Below, in pieces: positions 1 to 12,419 of a stretch of DNA of 64,000 bases. Numbering within the stretch: the stretch's first letter is position 1; every line of letters begins with the position of its first letter. The stretch lies in assembly GCA_964023205.1 (NCBI GenBank), contig OZ026847.1:5144819-5208818 (forward strand), given 5' to 3'. This DNA is from Lutraria lutraria. Lineage: Eukaryota > Mollusca > Bivalvia > Venerida > Mactridae. Both the position numbers and the translations under genes were made by a program. The notes beneath the pieces were generated by a model, which ran no database searches, was not told where the DNA came from, and worked only from the letters and a program-made list of their open reading frames with translations.

Positions 1-8
1 CATACATG

Positions 9-398
9 TACGATCAAACCTGTGCTTAAAGACCATAGAGACAAACAAAACGTGTGACCTTTATTGACAGTTGGTCTTTATTCGAAGGTCATTATGTTCG
101 AAATACTGTAGAATCATTAATTTTCGTTGGGGATTTAATTTCGTGGATTTCGTGGTTCGACTCATCCACGAAATCAAATCCCCACGAATTCAAATGCGGA
201 GATAAGGCATTTCTTTTCAAAAATCAAAATCCACGAATTTATGTCCCCACGAAATAGCCTTTTTAGTAAAAACCACGAAAATTGAACCCAACGAAAATTA
301 ATGATTCCACAGTAATCAATGGTGGTTTTCAAAAGAATGGCCTTTATTCCCGGGATAACCTTAATTCGGAGGTGGCCGTTTACAAAGGTTTGACTGTA
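9..398. mobile_element. MITE family B copy, interrupted by family A MITE
   Basis: The ends read tacgatcaaacctgtg and caaaggtttgactgta, an imperfect terminal inverted repeat. The body has the recurring phrase 'gaccttTATTgacaag...tttattc', also seen at 7674, 16609, 23873, 44602 and 63767. It is split at 104-314 by another element. Confidence 0.75.
104..314. mobile_element. MITE family A (TA-flanked), copy 1, nested
   Basis: A 211-bp element. The left end tactgtagaatcattaatt is mirrored by aattaatgattccacagta at the right, with TA at both edges as in Tc1/mariner-type insertions. The core has repeated 'ccacgaaat' words in both orientations. Copy 2 is at 32280-32491. Confidence 0.8.
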
Positions 399-1655
399 AC
401 GTGAACATTCTGTTTTCAATAGTTTAAATCCGCTATATCTGTTTAAATTATACTGTAACAGAACACATTTTTTTGAAACTTTAAACCATCCTTAAAATAC
501 AGGTGTAAACCAGGAGACCGACTTATAATATGTTAATTTGTTGACAATATTTGTATTTACATATTAATGTACAATTTTGCATATCAAAATACACATTTTT
601 TTTCATCCAAAAAGGACGTAAATTGAAAGGTATTTAACACGGAGTATAAGCATTATGGTAAAGCATACAATGACTATTAGATTAGATGTTTGAATGAAAA
701 CTGCGCGCAATTTCGGTCAAACACGTTTATGCACCAGAACAGACCAGAATGTCTTACCCCACTCAGGCATTGCTACTTTTAGTATTACTAAGTTTAACAT
801 AAACTTATTTCTACATGCATAAATGTGAGTATGTGAAGATGTAATTGTCAAAATCAATTCCCTGAAATTTATTTTTCATGAAGGCGAATAGATGTTCATA
901 AAATGCATGTATATACGCAGGGTTCTCAATAACAGCAGGCTGCATGCCAATTTAACCGCTTAGAAATGTGTTTGGGCCTGTTAGGAATCTCAAAAGTTCA
1001 TAAAATATTGCTAGAAAATGCCCAGACCCCCTCTAGCAGGCCTGTTAGTCTAGCTTTTGGGCCTGTTGGTCACAAACTTATTAGGAACCCTGTATACATT
1101 TGTATATTTTCTTTCTCACACACTGCTATCATATTTGAATCGCAATTACGACCTATTATTATTATTATTTAGAAATCCATAATAATTATGCATAAGTAAT
1201 GTATAATTATACATATATTATACTTGTAAACTGTTAGGCTGTATATGCCTTATGATGAAAAAAAATCAATAGCTAATTAGCTATACCTTTGTACATGTAC
1301 ATGTAAAGCGTTTGTCGGGACGCATTAATTTCTGGCTCAAAGAATATAAAGGAATGACATATTATTGGTACAGGTGTAGTTAAATTCTAACATAACCATT
1401 AAACAACCTGTACCCTTGCCCTGGTTTCATTGATCGAGTTTCTTTTGTACAAAATAATACACCCATGAACTTAAAGCAGGCTGAATAAAACTAAAAAAAT
1501 ATATCACCCTGCCGTGTAGATATCGAATTTCAAAAAAATAGAATTAGGCTCAGCTAGAGCTCGATCCAGTCTGATGAATAATACGTTGTTCGGTCGTTAC
1601 ACCACTCTTAAAAAAGGCGACTTTTATTAGATTAACTAGCGTATAAGGCAAAGGA
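399..1655. other. AT-rich intergenic, nothing recognised
   Basis: No credible ORF, splice pattern, SINE boxes or TIRs seen. There is a short ATT run near 1155. Confidence 0.6.
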
Positions 1656-1780
1656 AAAAATAGCCATGTTTACGGTAATCAAAAATAGCCTTGTTCACGG
1701 TAATCAAAAATAGCCTTGTTTACGGTAATCTAAAATAGCCTTGTTTACGGTAATCTAAAATAGACTTGTTTACGGTAATC
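1656..1780. repeat. 25-bp tandem repeat x5
   Basis: Five exact-length units at 1656, 1681, 1706, 1731 and 1756 of the form (a/t)aaaatagcc.tgtt.acggtaatc, differing by one or two substitutions. Confidence 0.95.
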
Positions 1781-3540
1781 CCACCAACCAAACTTGAATT
1801 TTCTAATGGTAAAATTATTACTATAAGTTCGGACATAATTGGGGACGAATTGTGCCTCAACTTCCCAAAAAGGGTTTGTGTGTCGAGTAAACTTAGAACA
1901 TAATAGTTTTTCGACATACATAATCCTCACTTTTTAGTCAAATGACCTCTAACAAAACAATTACTGGTTTGGTAGCCATTCAAAAAAAACAGCTAATGTT
2001 ATTTTTACTATAAAATTTTCCATCAAAATGTAGCTTAAGATCGGTGCCAACGCTCGTCTGTTCAGCGCTTCAGTCATGTTGCTATTAGCTATATTAATGT
2101 TTTTGCACGACGCAGACGCTGGCGCATATGACGCAATGATCACACTAGCTCGACTTTTTCTTCGAAAACAGATTAGCTAAAATTTAATCAATAAGGTAAG
2201 TCATAAATTAGACGTTGACATAAATTAATACAAATGCACATATGAGTGAGAACGAACGACAGCCCATGAAAGGAATATGGTACCCTATCGATGACAATAG
2301 AAAAGTATGGAAAAAACATTAATTCTGCATTGTACACAGCTTCTAGTACACGCCCCTGGGAACCGGGAGTAGGCGTCGCGGCGGGAGGGGATGGGGCTAA
2401 TCCCTCATACTAATAATTTGGATTCACAGTAATGGTAATCAAACGGGTCTATCATATATCTGATCTCCCCCTGTTGTCAGACAAAATCTAAAGTTAGTCC
2501 TCTCCCCGTCAAATCTGGAATTGCTTCTGACGGACATGTCCACTAAATGTAAGAAATAATGCATGGTGCCATACAATCAGATATACCAAGAGGACTTGGC
2601 TGACAAGAAGACATCAGATACTGATGGTCCATGAAACGTTCAGGTGTGTCAATATAAATTAATTGTTGGACACCACAAGCTCAGCTACCAGTCGTTCATG
2701 GCCAAAATAAAAAGAAACTGAACTTTATGCTTGAGGCTGTTCAACAAAAACTGCCAATAAAATGGATGTTGACCGCGACTGTTGTCCATTGGTTGGTTTG
2801 TTGACTTAAACTGTCCGTTATTTCCTTATACAGCAGATATCAACCACATTAAAAACTGTGAATAACAACAAACTCAAAATGATTCTAGTTCAAAATATTT
2901 TTTTCTGGGTTTGACTTCGTCTCACCCTCTTTCTCTTGTAGGGCTTCACGTGACTGACTGTAGACATTAACATCTCAATTAAACCCGGTTTGTAATTCTA
3001 GAATTCTAAAATATGCCATATTTCGAGGAGCTTTGATAGGCCTTTTTCTACCTATCTCACAAGTCAGACTTTCTGTCCCATTCCCAATCCAAAATATGTT
3101 GTTTCATCCCAATTGCATTAATAAATTCCCAATCCAAAGCGTAAATCATCTTTGCCAAGTATCAAAGGGATTACATTTGGCTGTGCAATGGCTTCCAGAA
3201 TAATTAAGAAAAACAGGCAAATTATTACTAATTTAGTTAAATCTGGTTAAAAGACGTTTTCGGTAGTTCGCTACATTTTTTCACATAGACACATAGGAAA
3301 AATTAAAACTGATCAATGAATATTTTTTAACCAAAAACAAACCTCTTTTTAGGCCTTAATAAATGATTCATATGTGTATGACATTTTTGTGATAAGAAAA
3401 GGTCGAAGAACTCAATAATGTTATCAACGCCATCAACTACAGCAACAACTACAAACACCTTCAGCAGCAGCAACATCAACGGCAACTTCAGCGAAAACAT
3501 AATCATCAAATAACAAGACATCAAGTTATCATCAAACTGT
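1781..3540. other. Intergenic, mostly unrecognised
   Basis: Apart from the fragment at 2080-2182 and a GC-richer patch near 2350-2400, no feature is supported. CAA/ACA-rich words appear from about 3430 and grade into the 35-bp satellite. Confidence 0.55.
2080..2182. mobile_element. Dispersed repeat 'agctcgactttttcttcg'
   Basis: gacgcagac ... agctcgactttttcttcgaa recurs at 51340-51400, with agcta/gagct closing the end. Confidence 0.5.
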
Positions 3541-6058
3541 ATCACCAAAGACAACGAATTTTCATCAACTAAATTATCACCAAAGACAACGAATTTTCAT
3601 CAACTAAATTATCACCAAAGACAACAAGTTTTCATCATCCAAATTATCACCAAAGACAACAAGTTTTCATCATCCAAATTGTCACCAAAGACAACAAGTT
3701 TTCATCATCCAAATTGTCACCAAAGACAACAAGTTTTCATCATCCAAATTGTCACCAAAGACAGCAAGTTTTCATCATCTAAATTGTCACCAAAGACAGC
3801 AAGTTTTCATCATCCAAATTGTCACCAAAGACAACAAGTTTTCATCATCCAAATTGTCACCAAAGACAACAAGTTTTCATCATCCAAATTGTCACCAAAG
3901 ACAGCAAGTTTTCATCATCCAAATTGTCACCAAAGACAGCAAGTTTTCATCATCTAAATTGTCACCAAAGACAACAAGTTTTCATCATCCAAATTGTCAC
4001 CAAAGACAACAAGTTTTCATCATCCAAATTGTCACCAAACACAGCAAGTTTTCATCATCCAAATTGTCACCAAAGACAGCAAGTTTTCATCATCCAAATT
4101 GTCGCCAAACACAACAAGTTTTCATCATCTAAATTGTCACCAAAGACAACAAGTTTTCATCATCCAAATTGTCACCAAAGACAACAAGTTTTCATCATCC
4201 AAATTGTCACCAAAGACAGCAAGTTTTCATCATCCAAATTGTCACCAAAGACAACAAGTTTTCATCATCCAAATTGTCACCAAAGACAACAAGTTTTCAT
4301 CATCCAAATTGTCGCCAAACACAACAAGTTTTCATCATCCAAATTGTCACCAAAGACAACAAGTTTTCATCATCCAAATTGTCACCAAAGACAACAAGTT
4401 TTCATCATCCAAATTGTCGCCAAACACAACAAGTTTTCATCATCCAAATTGTCACCAAAGACAGCAAGTTTTCATCATCTAAATTGTCACCAAAGACAGC
4501 AAGTTTTCATCATCCAAATTGTCACCAAAGACAACAAGTTTTCATCATCCAAATTGTCACCAAAGACAACAAGTTTTCATCATCCAAATTGTCACCAAAG
4601 ACAACAAGTTTTCATCATCCAAATTGTTACCAAAGACAGCAAGTTTTCATCATCCAAATTGTCACCAAAGACAACAAGTTTTCATCATCCAAATTGTCAC
4701 CAAAGACAACAAGTTTTCATCATCCAAATTGTCGCCAAACACAACAAGTTTTCATCATCCAAATTGTCACCAAAGACAGCAAGTTTTCATCATCCAAATT
4801 GTCACCAAAGACAACAAGTTTTCATCATCCAAATTGTCACCAAAGACAACAAGTTTTCATCATCCAAATTGTCACCAAAGACAGCAAGTTTTCATCATCC
4901 AAATTGTCACCAAAGACAACAAGTTTTCATCATCCAAATTGTCACCAAAGACAACAAGTTTTCATCATCCAAATTGTAACCAAAGACAGCAAGTTTTCAT
5001 CATCCAAATTGTAACCAAAGACAACAAGTTTTCATCATCCAAATTGTCACCAAAGACAACAAGTTTTCATCATCCAAATTGTCACCAAAGACAGCAAGTT
5101 TTCATCATCCAAATTGTAACCAAAGACAGCAAGTTTTCATCATCCAAATTGTCACCAAAGACAACAAGTTTTCATCATCCAAATTGTCACCAAAGACAGC
5201 AAGTTTTCATCATCCAAATTGTAACCAAAGACAGCAAGTTTTCATCATCCAAATTGTCACCAAAGACAACAAGTTTTCATCATCCAAATTGTCACCAAAG
5301 ACAACAAGTTTTCATCATCCAAATTGTCACCAAAGACAACAAGTTTTCATCATCCAAATTGTCACCAAACACAACGAATTTTCATCAACTAAATTGTCAC
5401 CAAAGACAACAAGTTTTCATCATCCAAATTGTCACCAAAGACAACAAGTTTTCATCATCCAAATTGTCACCAAAGACAACAAGTTTTCATCATCCAAATT
5501 GTCACCAAACACAACAAGTTTTCATCATCCAAATTGTCACCAAAGACAACAAGTTTTCATCATCCAAATTGTAACCAAAGACAGCAAGTTTTCATCATCC
5601 AAATTGTCACCAAAGACAGCAAATTTTCATCATCCAAATTGTAACCAAAGACAACAAGTTTTCATCATCCAAATTGTCACCAAAGACAACAAGTTTTCAT
5701 CATCCAAATTGTCACCAAACACAACAAGTTTTCATCATCCAAATTGTCACCAAAGACAACAAGTTTTCATCAAAGACAACAAACTGTTGTCGACCCAAAT
5801 TGTCACCAAAGACAACGAATATCATCACCTAAATTATCACCAAAGACAACACGTTTTCATCAACTAAATTATCACCAAAGACAACAAGTTTTCATCAACT
5901 AAATTATCACCAAAGACAACACGTTTTCATCAACTAAATTATCACCAAAGACAACACGTTTTCATCAACTAAATTATCACCAAAGACAACACGTTTTCAT
6001 CAACTAAATTATCACCAAAGACAACACGTTTTCATCAACTAAATTATCACCAAAGACA
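3541..6058. repeat. 35-bp satellite array, about 72 copies
   Basis: Units read 'caccaaagacaacaagtttt' + 'catcatccaaattgt' with almost no length variation. Outer units at both ends carry 'catcaactaaattat' instead, and the central ones carry 'catcatccaaattgt'. Because 35 is not a multiple of 3, all three frames are cycled every 105 nt. Central units lack stop codons in any + frame, which produces open frames up to 386 codons with a 35-residue period. They are not genes: no start context, no flanking exons, no codon bias. Confidence 0.97.
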
Positions 6059-8435
6059 AAATTTCATCATCGATCAAATAGAAAAAATTCTAAAACGATG
6101 TTATGTTGTTGAGTATGCGACCATGTATGAACCGTTCCAAGGACCGTAGGTACTGGGCGGGGACTAGGGGAGGACATTGTATAGCACCAATCTGCTGCAA
6201 AGGTTCACGTACGGCAGTGTTCCCGTTTGTCCCTTAAAATGACGGTTTTTGATTCTTGAAATTAGCAAAATAAAACTTCTGACTCTTGAAAATTTCTACC
6301 AAAGGGATACATTTAGCAATTTACCATTACATAAGTAGGACATTTTGTTGACTGTTTTTCATTATTATCAGCCAATGCTCACTGATCATTTCTACCCCCA
6401 ACTTTGACGTCAACACAGCACCCTACATACATGTTATAATCTTAACACATGTAATTCGATACTAAAAATGATAAGGATTGGTTCGATGGAATTTTAAAAT
6501 GACTGTATGTTTTGTATACCACACCATCGGTCTCCATGTATAGTTTACTAATTAAAATCATATACGTCAATACAATATAGAGGTACGCCATTTTTATAAA
6601 TAACAACAGACATTGCTGCCAGTTTAATTTCGTCCTCGGTTCAATGTCTAGTAAAGTTAAATAAATGTTCAACTTCTGTTTTAAAAAGAAAACATACCTA
6701 AGTTATATAATTGTCCGTTAATTCCACGTAAATATCCAAATATGGTGAGAATTATAAACGGGTATAACTCCATTTTTTGTACGTATTTAATCCATTCACC
6801 TACATAACAAATAGACCACTGACCATCGATATTATTAGTGTCTAAAGTTCGCGTGTACAACAAGCCGATATTTTCCACCGAGTTGTCTATTGTGGATCAC
6901 AGTCGAACCATGACAAGATTCCCGCTCGCTCGTATAGAATGTCCACCCGAATGGGCTAGTGCGTGGTTAATCGATTGTGTTTAAAAATAGCGTTTATTTT
7001 TTATGAGTCACCCCGATCTTTTTGCCTACAAAAGTGCACTGGAAACAATGGTTAATTGTCCGAATTTAATTTCAATTAACTATACCTTCATGAAGTATAT
7101 TTCGCCGGTAGAGTACCTTACTTTAATACCAAAGTAATATTCACGGAATAATATTTATTTCCGTTTAATACATATAGAAATCCGTAAACTCGTGGTCTAT
7201 TCCTTATACTTCAAAATATTTAATACCAAATAGCGGTATCATTATTTTTGCTGTAACCCCATTCAGTTGAATGTTATTTACTTCAAAAGCATCCCTTTCA
7301 GGTCTGATTGAAGGTATGTATTAAGATTCCCATCTTCGTAAACTGTATAAATATTCTAAACTATTGAAATATTATTCTATTTTATTACTCTAATTGCCGG
7401 GGAAAATATCAAAAGTGAAAGAAGCGGTGTGCGTGTTTTTAACACTCAAACTAATTTTAAGCTCCATTTTTTCTTATAAGTCAATTATTAAATAAATTAA
7501 CTCAATTGTACTACATCACCACGAGTTCCATGCACGCTTTAAAATGGCTTTATTTCAGTTAGCCTAAGTTAATTATGAAAAAAAAATTTTTTAGAGTTCT
7601 AGGATATACATGAAAATATCATACAATCAAATTACGTAAATAATTGTTTAATACATGAGTAATCTATTTTAAGTATAGTTAACCCCGTGTTAGAGGTCGC
7701 CTCTGAATAAAAGCCACCCTGGCTGTGAATAAAGTCCATTCTTTGAAGAAAAAAACATCATGAATTATTTAGAACAAGATGACCTCCGAAAAAAGACCAC
7801 CAGTCTATAAAATCCACATTTTGTCTTTTCCAAGGGTGTTTTTTGTTAACAGTTTGTCTGTACATAAATTGCGTTTTCCTTGAGTTTGATAAATTACGAT
7901 ACGATTACTATAGTATATCGACACGCAAGTCAAATATACCAAATCACCCTGCAGTGAACTTTCACAATACATGTACTATTACAAAGTCGGATAGTCAACA
8001 TTATGCATAAATCTATATACAACCAAACAGTCACGTCCTAAAACCATTCGAATTCATATTTATCTTGACTTATAACTAAGTCATTTTCACATGTTGTGAA
8101 AACTGCAGTTAACTATACAATTATAAGTATGACAGTTTAAAGTATTGATTCGTACATGCCGTATCAAAGATCGATCTATTCTACAAATTAATATCACACC
8201 CACAGTAGTGGAATATGACTATATGTCTGACATCTCGACAATGCTAGGCAATTTAATCATGTCTGCATTGATAATTACAAAAAAACAAGACAGAAATTAT
8301 TCAAAAGTTAGTCAAATAAAGCCCACAACTTGCTTCCTCTGACTAACTGGACGTTTTAATACTCACCATTGATATAGATTTTGTATCAACGATTGTATAT
8401 AAAACTGAAGTACTGAAAAACGGAAGCGAAGTCTG
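6059..8435. other. Intergenic, AT-rich
   Basis: Besides the family B MITE at 7674-7862, nothing is supported. Frames of 65-76 codons on the - strand near 6442-6878 look like chance. Confidence 0.5.
7674..7862. mobile_element. MITE family B copy
   Basis: Related to 44602-44787 and 63767-63952 (shared 'cctgtgaataaagtccattc' type core and a terminal ttgtctgta). It is diverged. Confidence 0.6.
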
Positions 8436-8656
8436 AAATAGGGCGTGAAAATGTGTGTTTCTGGTTACCTGCTCATTTTAATTAAAACTAGGATGAGTTG
8501 GTATGGATTTTCTTTTTAGAAAGTGTGTGGAAAAGTACAGAAAGGGAGGAAACGGGTGTATCGTTCCTCGGGCTTAATAAAAGGTCCAGGGAGTCAGGCC
8601 GGGAAATTAGGATTGGTCGGATAAGACCAGAAACAAACATTTTTTTCTAGGCCTTA
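8436..8656. mobile_element. MITE family D copy
   Basis: The left end tgtgtttctggttacc mirrors the right end agaccagaaacaaaca...aggcctta. Related copies are at 11596 and 21197. Confidence 0.6.
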
Positions 8657-8811
8657 CACGAATTTCATTTACTCTAGTCATCCACAGTTCGTGACTTTTT
8701 AAACAAATTTTGGGGGGTTTTCCTCATCTCGATATCGAATTACTAGATGCTGAAAAATAACAATACACCGTAATAAATAGTTACAAGGAAGAAAAGGATA
8801 CTGAATGTTTT

Positions 8812-8975
8812 GTTTGAGTTTTACGCCCCTTTTAAAAAGTCAGTCATATGAGGCGGGTAGTTCACCTAAGCATCGTTCCTGGAAAGAACCAGTACTAGAC
8901 TCCCATCACCTGTGAATTTTCAGGCCAGTAGATCAAAGGTCAAGGTCATCCTGAGGAGACGTTGTCTTTTAAAAT
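8812..8975. mobile_element. Dispersed repeat 'gagttttacgcccctttt'
   Basis: It starts with the same phrase as 60390-60460 (ttgagttttacgcccctttt ... cattgttcctgga), then runs into GGTCA-rich sequence. Confidence 0.45.
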
Positions 8976-9028
8976 CGCATCTTGTTTACTGATACCGCTG
9001 AACGTTTATTGTACGGCGACGAAAGTCT

Positions 9029-9052
9029 GTACGGCGACGGAAGTCGCCGTAC
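9029..9052. repeat. Perfect 10-bp hairpin, CpG-rich
   Basis: gtacggcgac (9029-9038), loop ggaa, gtcgccgtac (9043-9052). The left arm also occurs as a direct repeat at 9011-9020. Confidence 0.85.
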
Positions 9053-9139
9053 ACTATGGAATGCTTATTTTTAAGTGGCAATGCAAAATCGCAACTTCTT
9101 GCACCGAAGCAGATTACTGACAGTGCCCGAAATATCCGC

Positions 9140-9490
9140 AATGGTCATCACGTGATATAAACAAAACAGAAATAGAGCGAGGTCACGTGTTACTCACACC
9201 AACTAGTGTTAGCTTGATGACGCAGTCGCTATTTATAGTCTAAGAATGGAGCGAGCTCGATAAACAACGACGGGAATGAATCTGCCCATCTGTCAATAAA
9301 CGAACCGAATCCAATCCTACTATAGTAAACAAACATGGCGTTGAATTTAGTACACTATCAAGCATTGTGTTATATTACTGAGGATGAAGCAAAACTACTT
9401 TTAAGTGGTGTTCATGTGTACATACAGACTGTGTATTATTCAAGTTGTTAATCGGACTCGCTAATAGTCTCAATGATCACGTGACATTCA
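9140..9490 (+). promoter_or_regulatory. Candidate regulatory region: three CACGTG boxes
   Basis: CACGTG at 9149-9154, 9184-9189 and 9478-9483, the first and last within TCACGTGA/TCACGTGAC contexts of bHLH-Zip (MITF/TFE/USF type) sites. A ctatttatag TATA-like word lies near 9229 and aaacATGG begins a 38-codon frame at 9335. No gene is proven. Confidence 0.3.
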
Positions 9491-10764
9491 CCGAATACTA
9501 GTAGCTGTTTCATATCGTTGTCGTCTCGTCAATGTCAATCACCTATAAATTACTAGAAACGTGTCAATATTTCAATACAAGTGGTTTCAGTTGACTGAGA
9601 ATTGGACTCTGCCTGGTGCGCTACAACGAGAACTAGTTTAGTATTTATATGGGCACTGTGACGACAGGGTTCGACATTAAGGCAGGTCCGAACGACAATC
9701 AATAGCTTACTGGTCCAGTCTAGTGCATCTTGCTATTTGGTAGCCCGAAAGGTCGTGCTCTTGAAAATACAGCCGAAACTCTTTATATCAAAGGACTTAG
9801 GAAAAATTGTTCGATCTAAAATGTATAAATTATTAGAGAAATTCGCTGTGTTTATTACATTTTGGAGCGATCGTCGGTGTGTTGTAATAATCATTTAATC
9901 GTGTTATAAGATACGGAACACGGTATTTATACGTTTCGATGTATTTATTTTAGCAACATGTCGCAAATAAACAAAACATTATAAACATATTCACACAGAC
10001 TAATTTTATAATCGCGAGCGTGGACACTGACTTGTTTACGCAATTGTCATTAATTAAATATCGACTTCGGAGCTCAATACAAAAAATGTCCGATCAGGTG
10101 AGAAATGATGACTTAATTGGTTCGACATAGACGGTCACTTTATGGTTCGATATAGATGGTCACTTTACAGTTTAAAATGTATGTTTGGGACCGTTATACC
10201 AGGTTTTTACGACAACGTACCCTCAGACAACGGAGTATATTATTTTTGGAGACTTTATTTAAATATTTTAAATGCATTCCAGCAGATATTGCAACGTCTG
10301 ATACATCGAGGTGATAGTTTCCCCTGATTTTAATTTTAGGGTGGAAACAGTGACTACATATAGAGTACCTCGTGAACTGTATAACCATGTGACCAGATTC
10401 ATGAGATTCATGAAACATCAACGGCTTGTATTTTTGATGGAGTAGATGATCACTTTAGTTTCGGGATCAGTTAAGTCAAAATAACAAATTCGTTTGATCT
10501 GAAACTTCGCACATCCTGATAAAAAATGTTACATAGGCCACATTCTAGTATTGAATTGCCGGATGCGATTTTGCGCCGTACAAACATTTAACTTGTGTAT
10601 TCATTGTATAGTATATGTACATGTATATAGATAAGTATTGGATTACTGTAAAATATCAGGAAAATATTTGTTTGCTTTTTTGGGGTTTCGTTTAATGTAA
10701 GAAGTTTATACAGCCAATATATTTTTTATATTTCAACATTTATTATTGTCGGTAACCATTGAAG

Positions 10765-10946
10765 GTTTATTGGTCGGTCAGTCGATGGGTTGCTCGGTGT
10801 TGGTCGGTTTGTTGGTTGATGTCGATCGGTTGATTGGTGTCGGTCGGTCTGTTGGTTGCTGTCGTCTGTTGGTTGGTGTCGTCGGTCGGTCTGTTGGTTG
10901 GTTGGTGTCGTCGGTCGGTCTGTTGGTTGGTGTCGTCGGTCGTTAA
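10765..10946. repeat. GGTCGGT/GTTGGT low-complexity tract
   Basis: Irregular repeats of tcggtcggtctgttggttgg, with copies of 'ggtgtcgtcggtcggtctgt' near 10876, 10907 and 10931. Confidence 0.85.
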
Positions 10947-11595
10947 TGCGTTAGTTTTCAGCTCTTTCTTTCTTCCATTGCTTCGTTCCTTTGTTAGTTT
11001 GTTCGTTCTGCTTCAGTGGTTGGTCAATAAACGTTATTAAATGTATAATCTCTATTTACTCTTTACCCAGCAAGTGTCCTGGAACTGATAACATTTATAG
11101 ATTGTGTATAGAAAACTTTCTGTAGATGTTATGAAATAAAACGATGATTTTAAGGTCTTTGAGACAATTGTACTAACATGTACCTTCTTGTTATGTTTTT
11201 TAAGGTACACTGTCGATACATTTTAATCATACATTCTGTAAGACAAGTGTTAAAATCTCCACGCATAACTTTCAGGTATTTTTTTTAATCATTGATTTAA
11301 AAATTTAAATACTGCAATGCTAGTAGTAATTCGTAAAATATCGGTGACATTAGTGTTTGTTCTAAAAGTTGACACTGTAGTGTTGATTTCAAGTTGCGCC
11401 TTAGATTAATTTTTATGCAGATGTTGCGACACGGTGTAAGTTACACAGTCACAAAAAACTTTGTTTGGCAATTAAATAACTCGGGTAAAGCTACTGTAAT
11501 AGAAACTATATTCACAATGTACATTATGTACTCGTTTTGTTGTACTATGTACGATTAAATGGTGACAGCCGTCGAATGAAATATTTAGTTAGTGA

Positions 11596-11775
11596 GAGGG
11601 GTGTTCAAATTGTTTGTTTCTTGTTACCCGATTTTCTTATTTTTTTCTGGCGACCCTTGGTGTCTTATTAAGTCCGAGTAATGGGACATTCACTTGCTCA
11701 CTTTCTTCACCTTTTCACACGCTATCGAGAATAATGATTAGAATGCAACCAGAAACAAATATTTGTTTAGGCCTA
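11596..11775. mobile_element. MITE family D copy
   Basis: tttgtttcttgttaccc at the left and gcaaccagaaacaaatattt...aggccta at the right. The middle is diverged. Confidence 0.55.
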
Positions 11776-12077
11776 ATAAAGAGTATGTGTACGTAATATC
11801 AAGTATTTGTAGACTGAGATGTATGGGCCGGTGTTCTTAAACATGTAATTAAACCAGAATAAATAGTAATAGAAAACAGGGCATATCTTTCCTTTGAGAT
11901 GCGATTCGTCCTCACATAAATATTTTCATACGTTGTTTTTCTTCTATAAGAAAAGTGAGGGCCGGGGCCGCTGAATAATAGGGTCCGTTGAATAATCGTA
12001 AACACAACCATTATTCTGATCGTAGGGGCCTAGCACGTGGAAAGGATGGTGTACAATGGTTAATTAGGTCTAAAACG

Positions 12078-12147
12078 GACCAAAAACACACTGATTTTAC
12101 ACACTTGTATAATATGTATGTATAAATGATAAGTGTGTTTTTGGTTC
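12078..12147. repeat. Short inverted repeat
   Basis: accaaaaacacact (12079-12092) and agtgtgtttttggt (12132-12145) are perfect complements around a 39-nt AT-rich loop. Confidence 0.7.
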
Positions 12148-12419
12148 GTGCAGTGACCAGTTTAGGCAGTCGTATTGATATGGACTGATTCGGTAGCAAT
12201 AAGTTCATGACAAATTGACAAATGTGTTTATATCCTTTCATAACAGAAATACGATATTTAGCCACAGAATCAGGTATTCATCCAACTATGGAGCTGAAAA
12301 ATGAAACGTTCAGTCAATAGTCCTAATTTACATAATACCGAATATCTGTAGTCGATCTGTTGAAGAAATATTCGCGATCTAAATCTTACTGGTTCAGCTT
12401 GAAATCCTTCATGGGAACT

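Larger units (their letters stand above)
9491..12419. other. Intergenic, AT-rich
   Basis: It contains the GGTCGGT tract, one family D MITE and the 12078 inverted repeat. The remainder shows no gene signal. Confidence 0.5.

Noticed and set aside
3679..5867. Open frames of 92-386 codons with a 35-residue period
   Set aside because: They come from a 35-bp satellite cycling through three frames; no flanking exons, promoter or codon bias, and the same peptide appears in every frame.
3541..6058. CRISPR-like array
   Set aside because: Regular 35-bp period, but there are no unique spacers; repeats are directly adjacent, and the window is eukaryotic.
8145..8342. 65-codon frame
   Set aside because: Chance frame in AT-rich DNA with no start context or family resemblance.
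9335..9451. 38-codon gene after aaacATGG
   Set aside because: Too short and unmatched to any family I know; kept only as part of the possible regulatory region.
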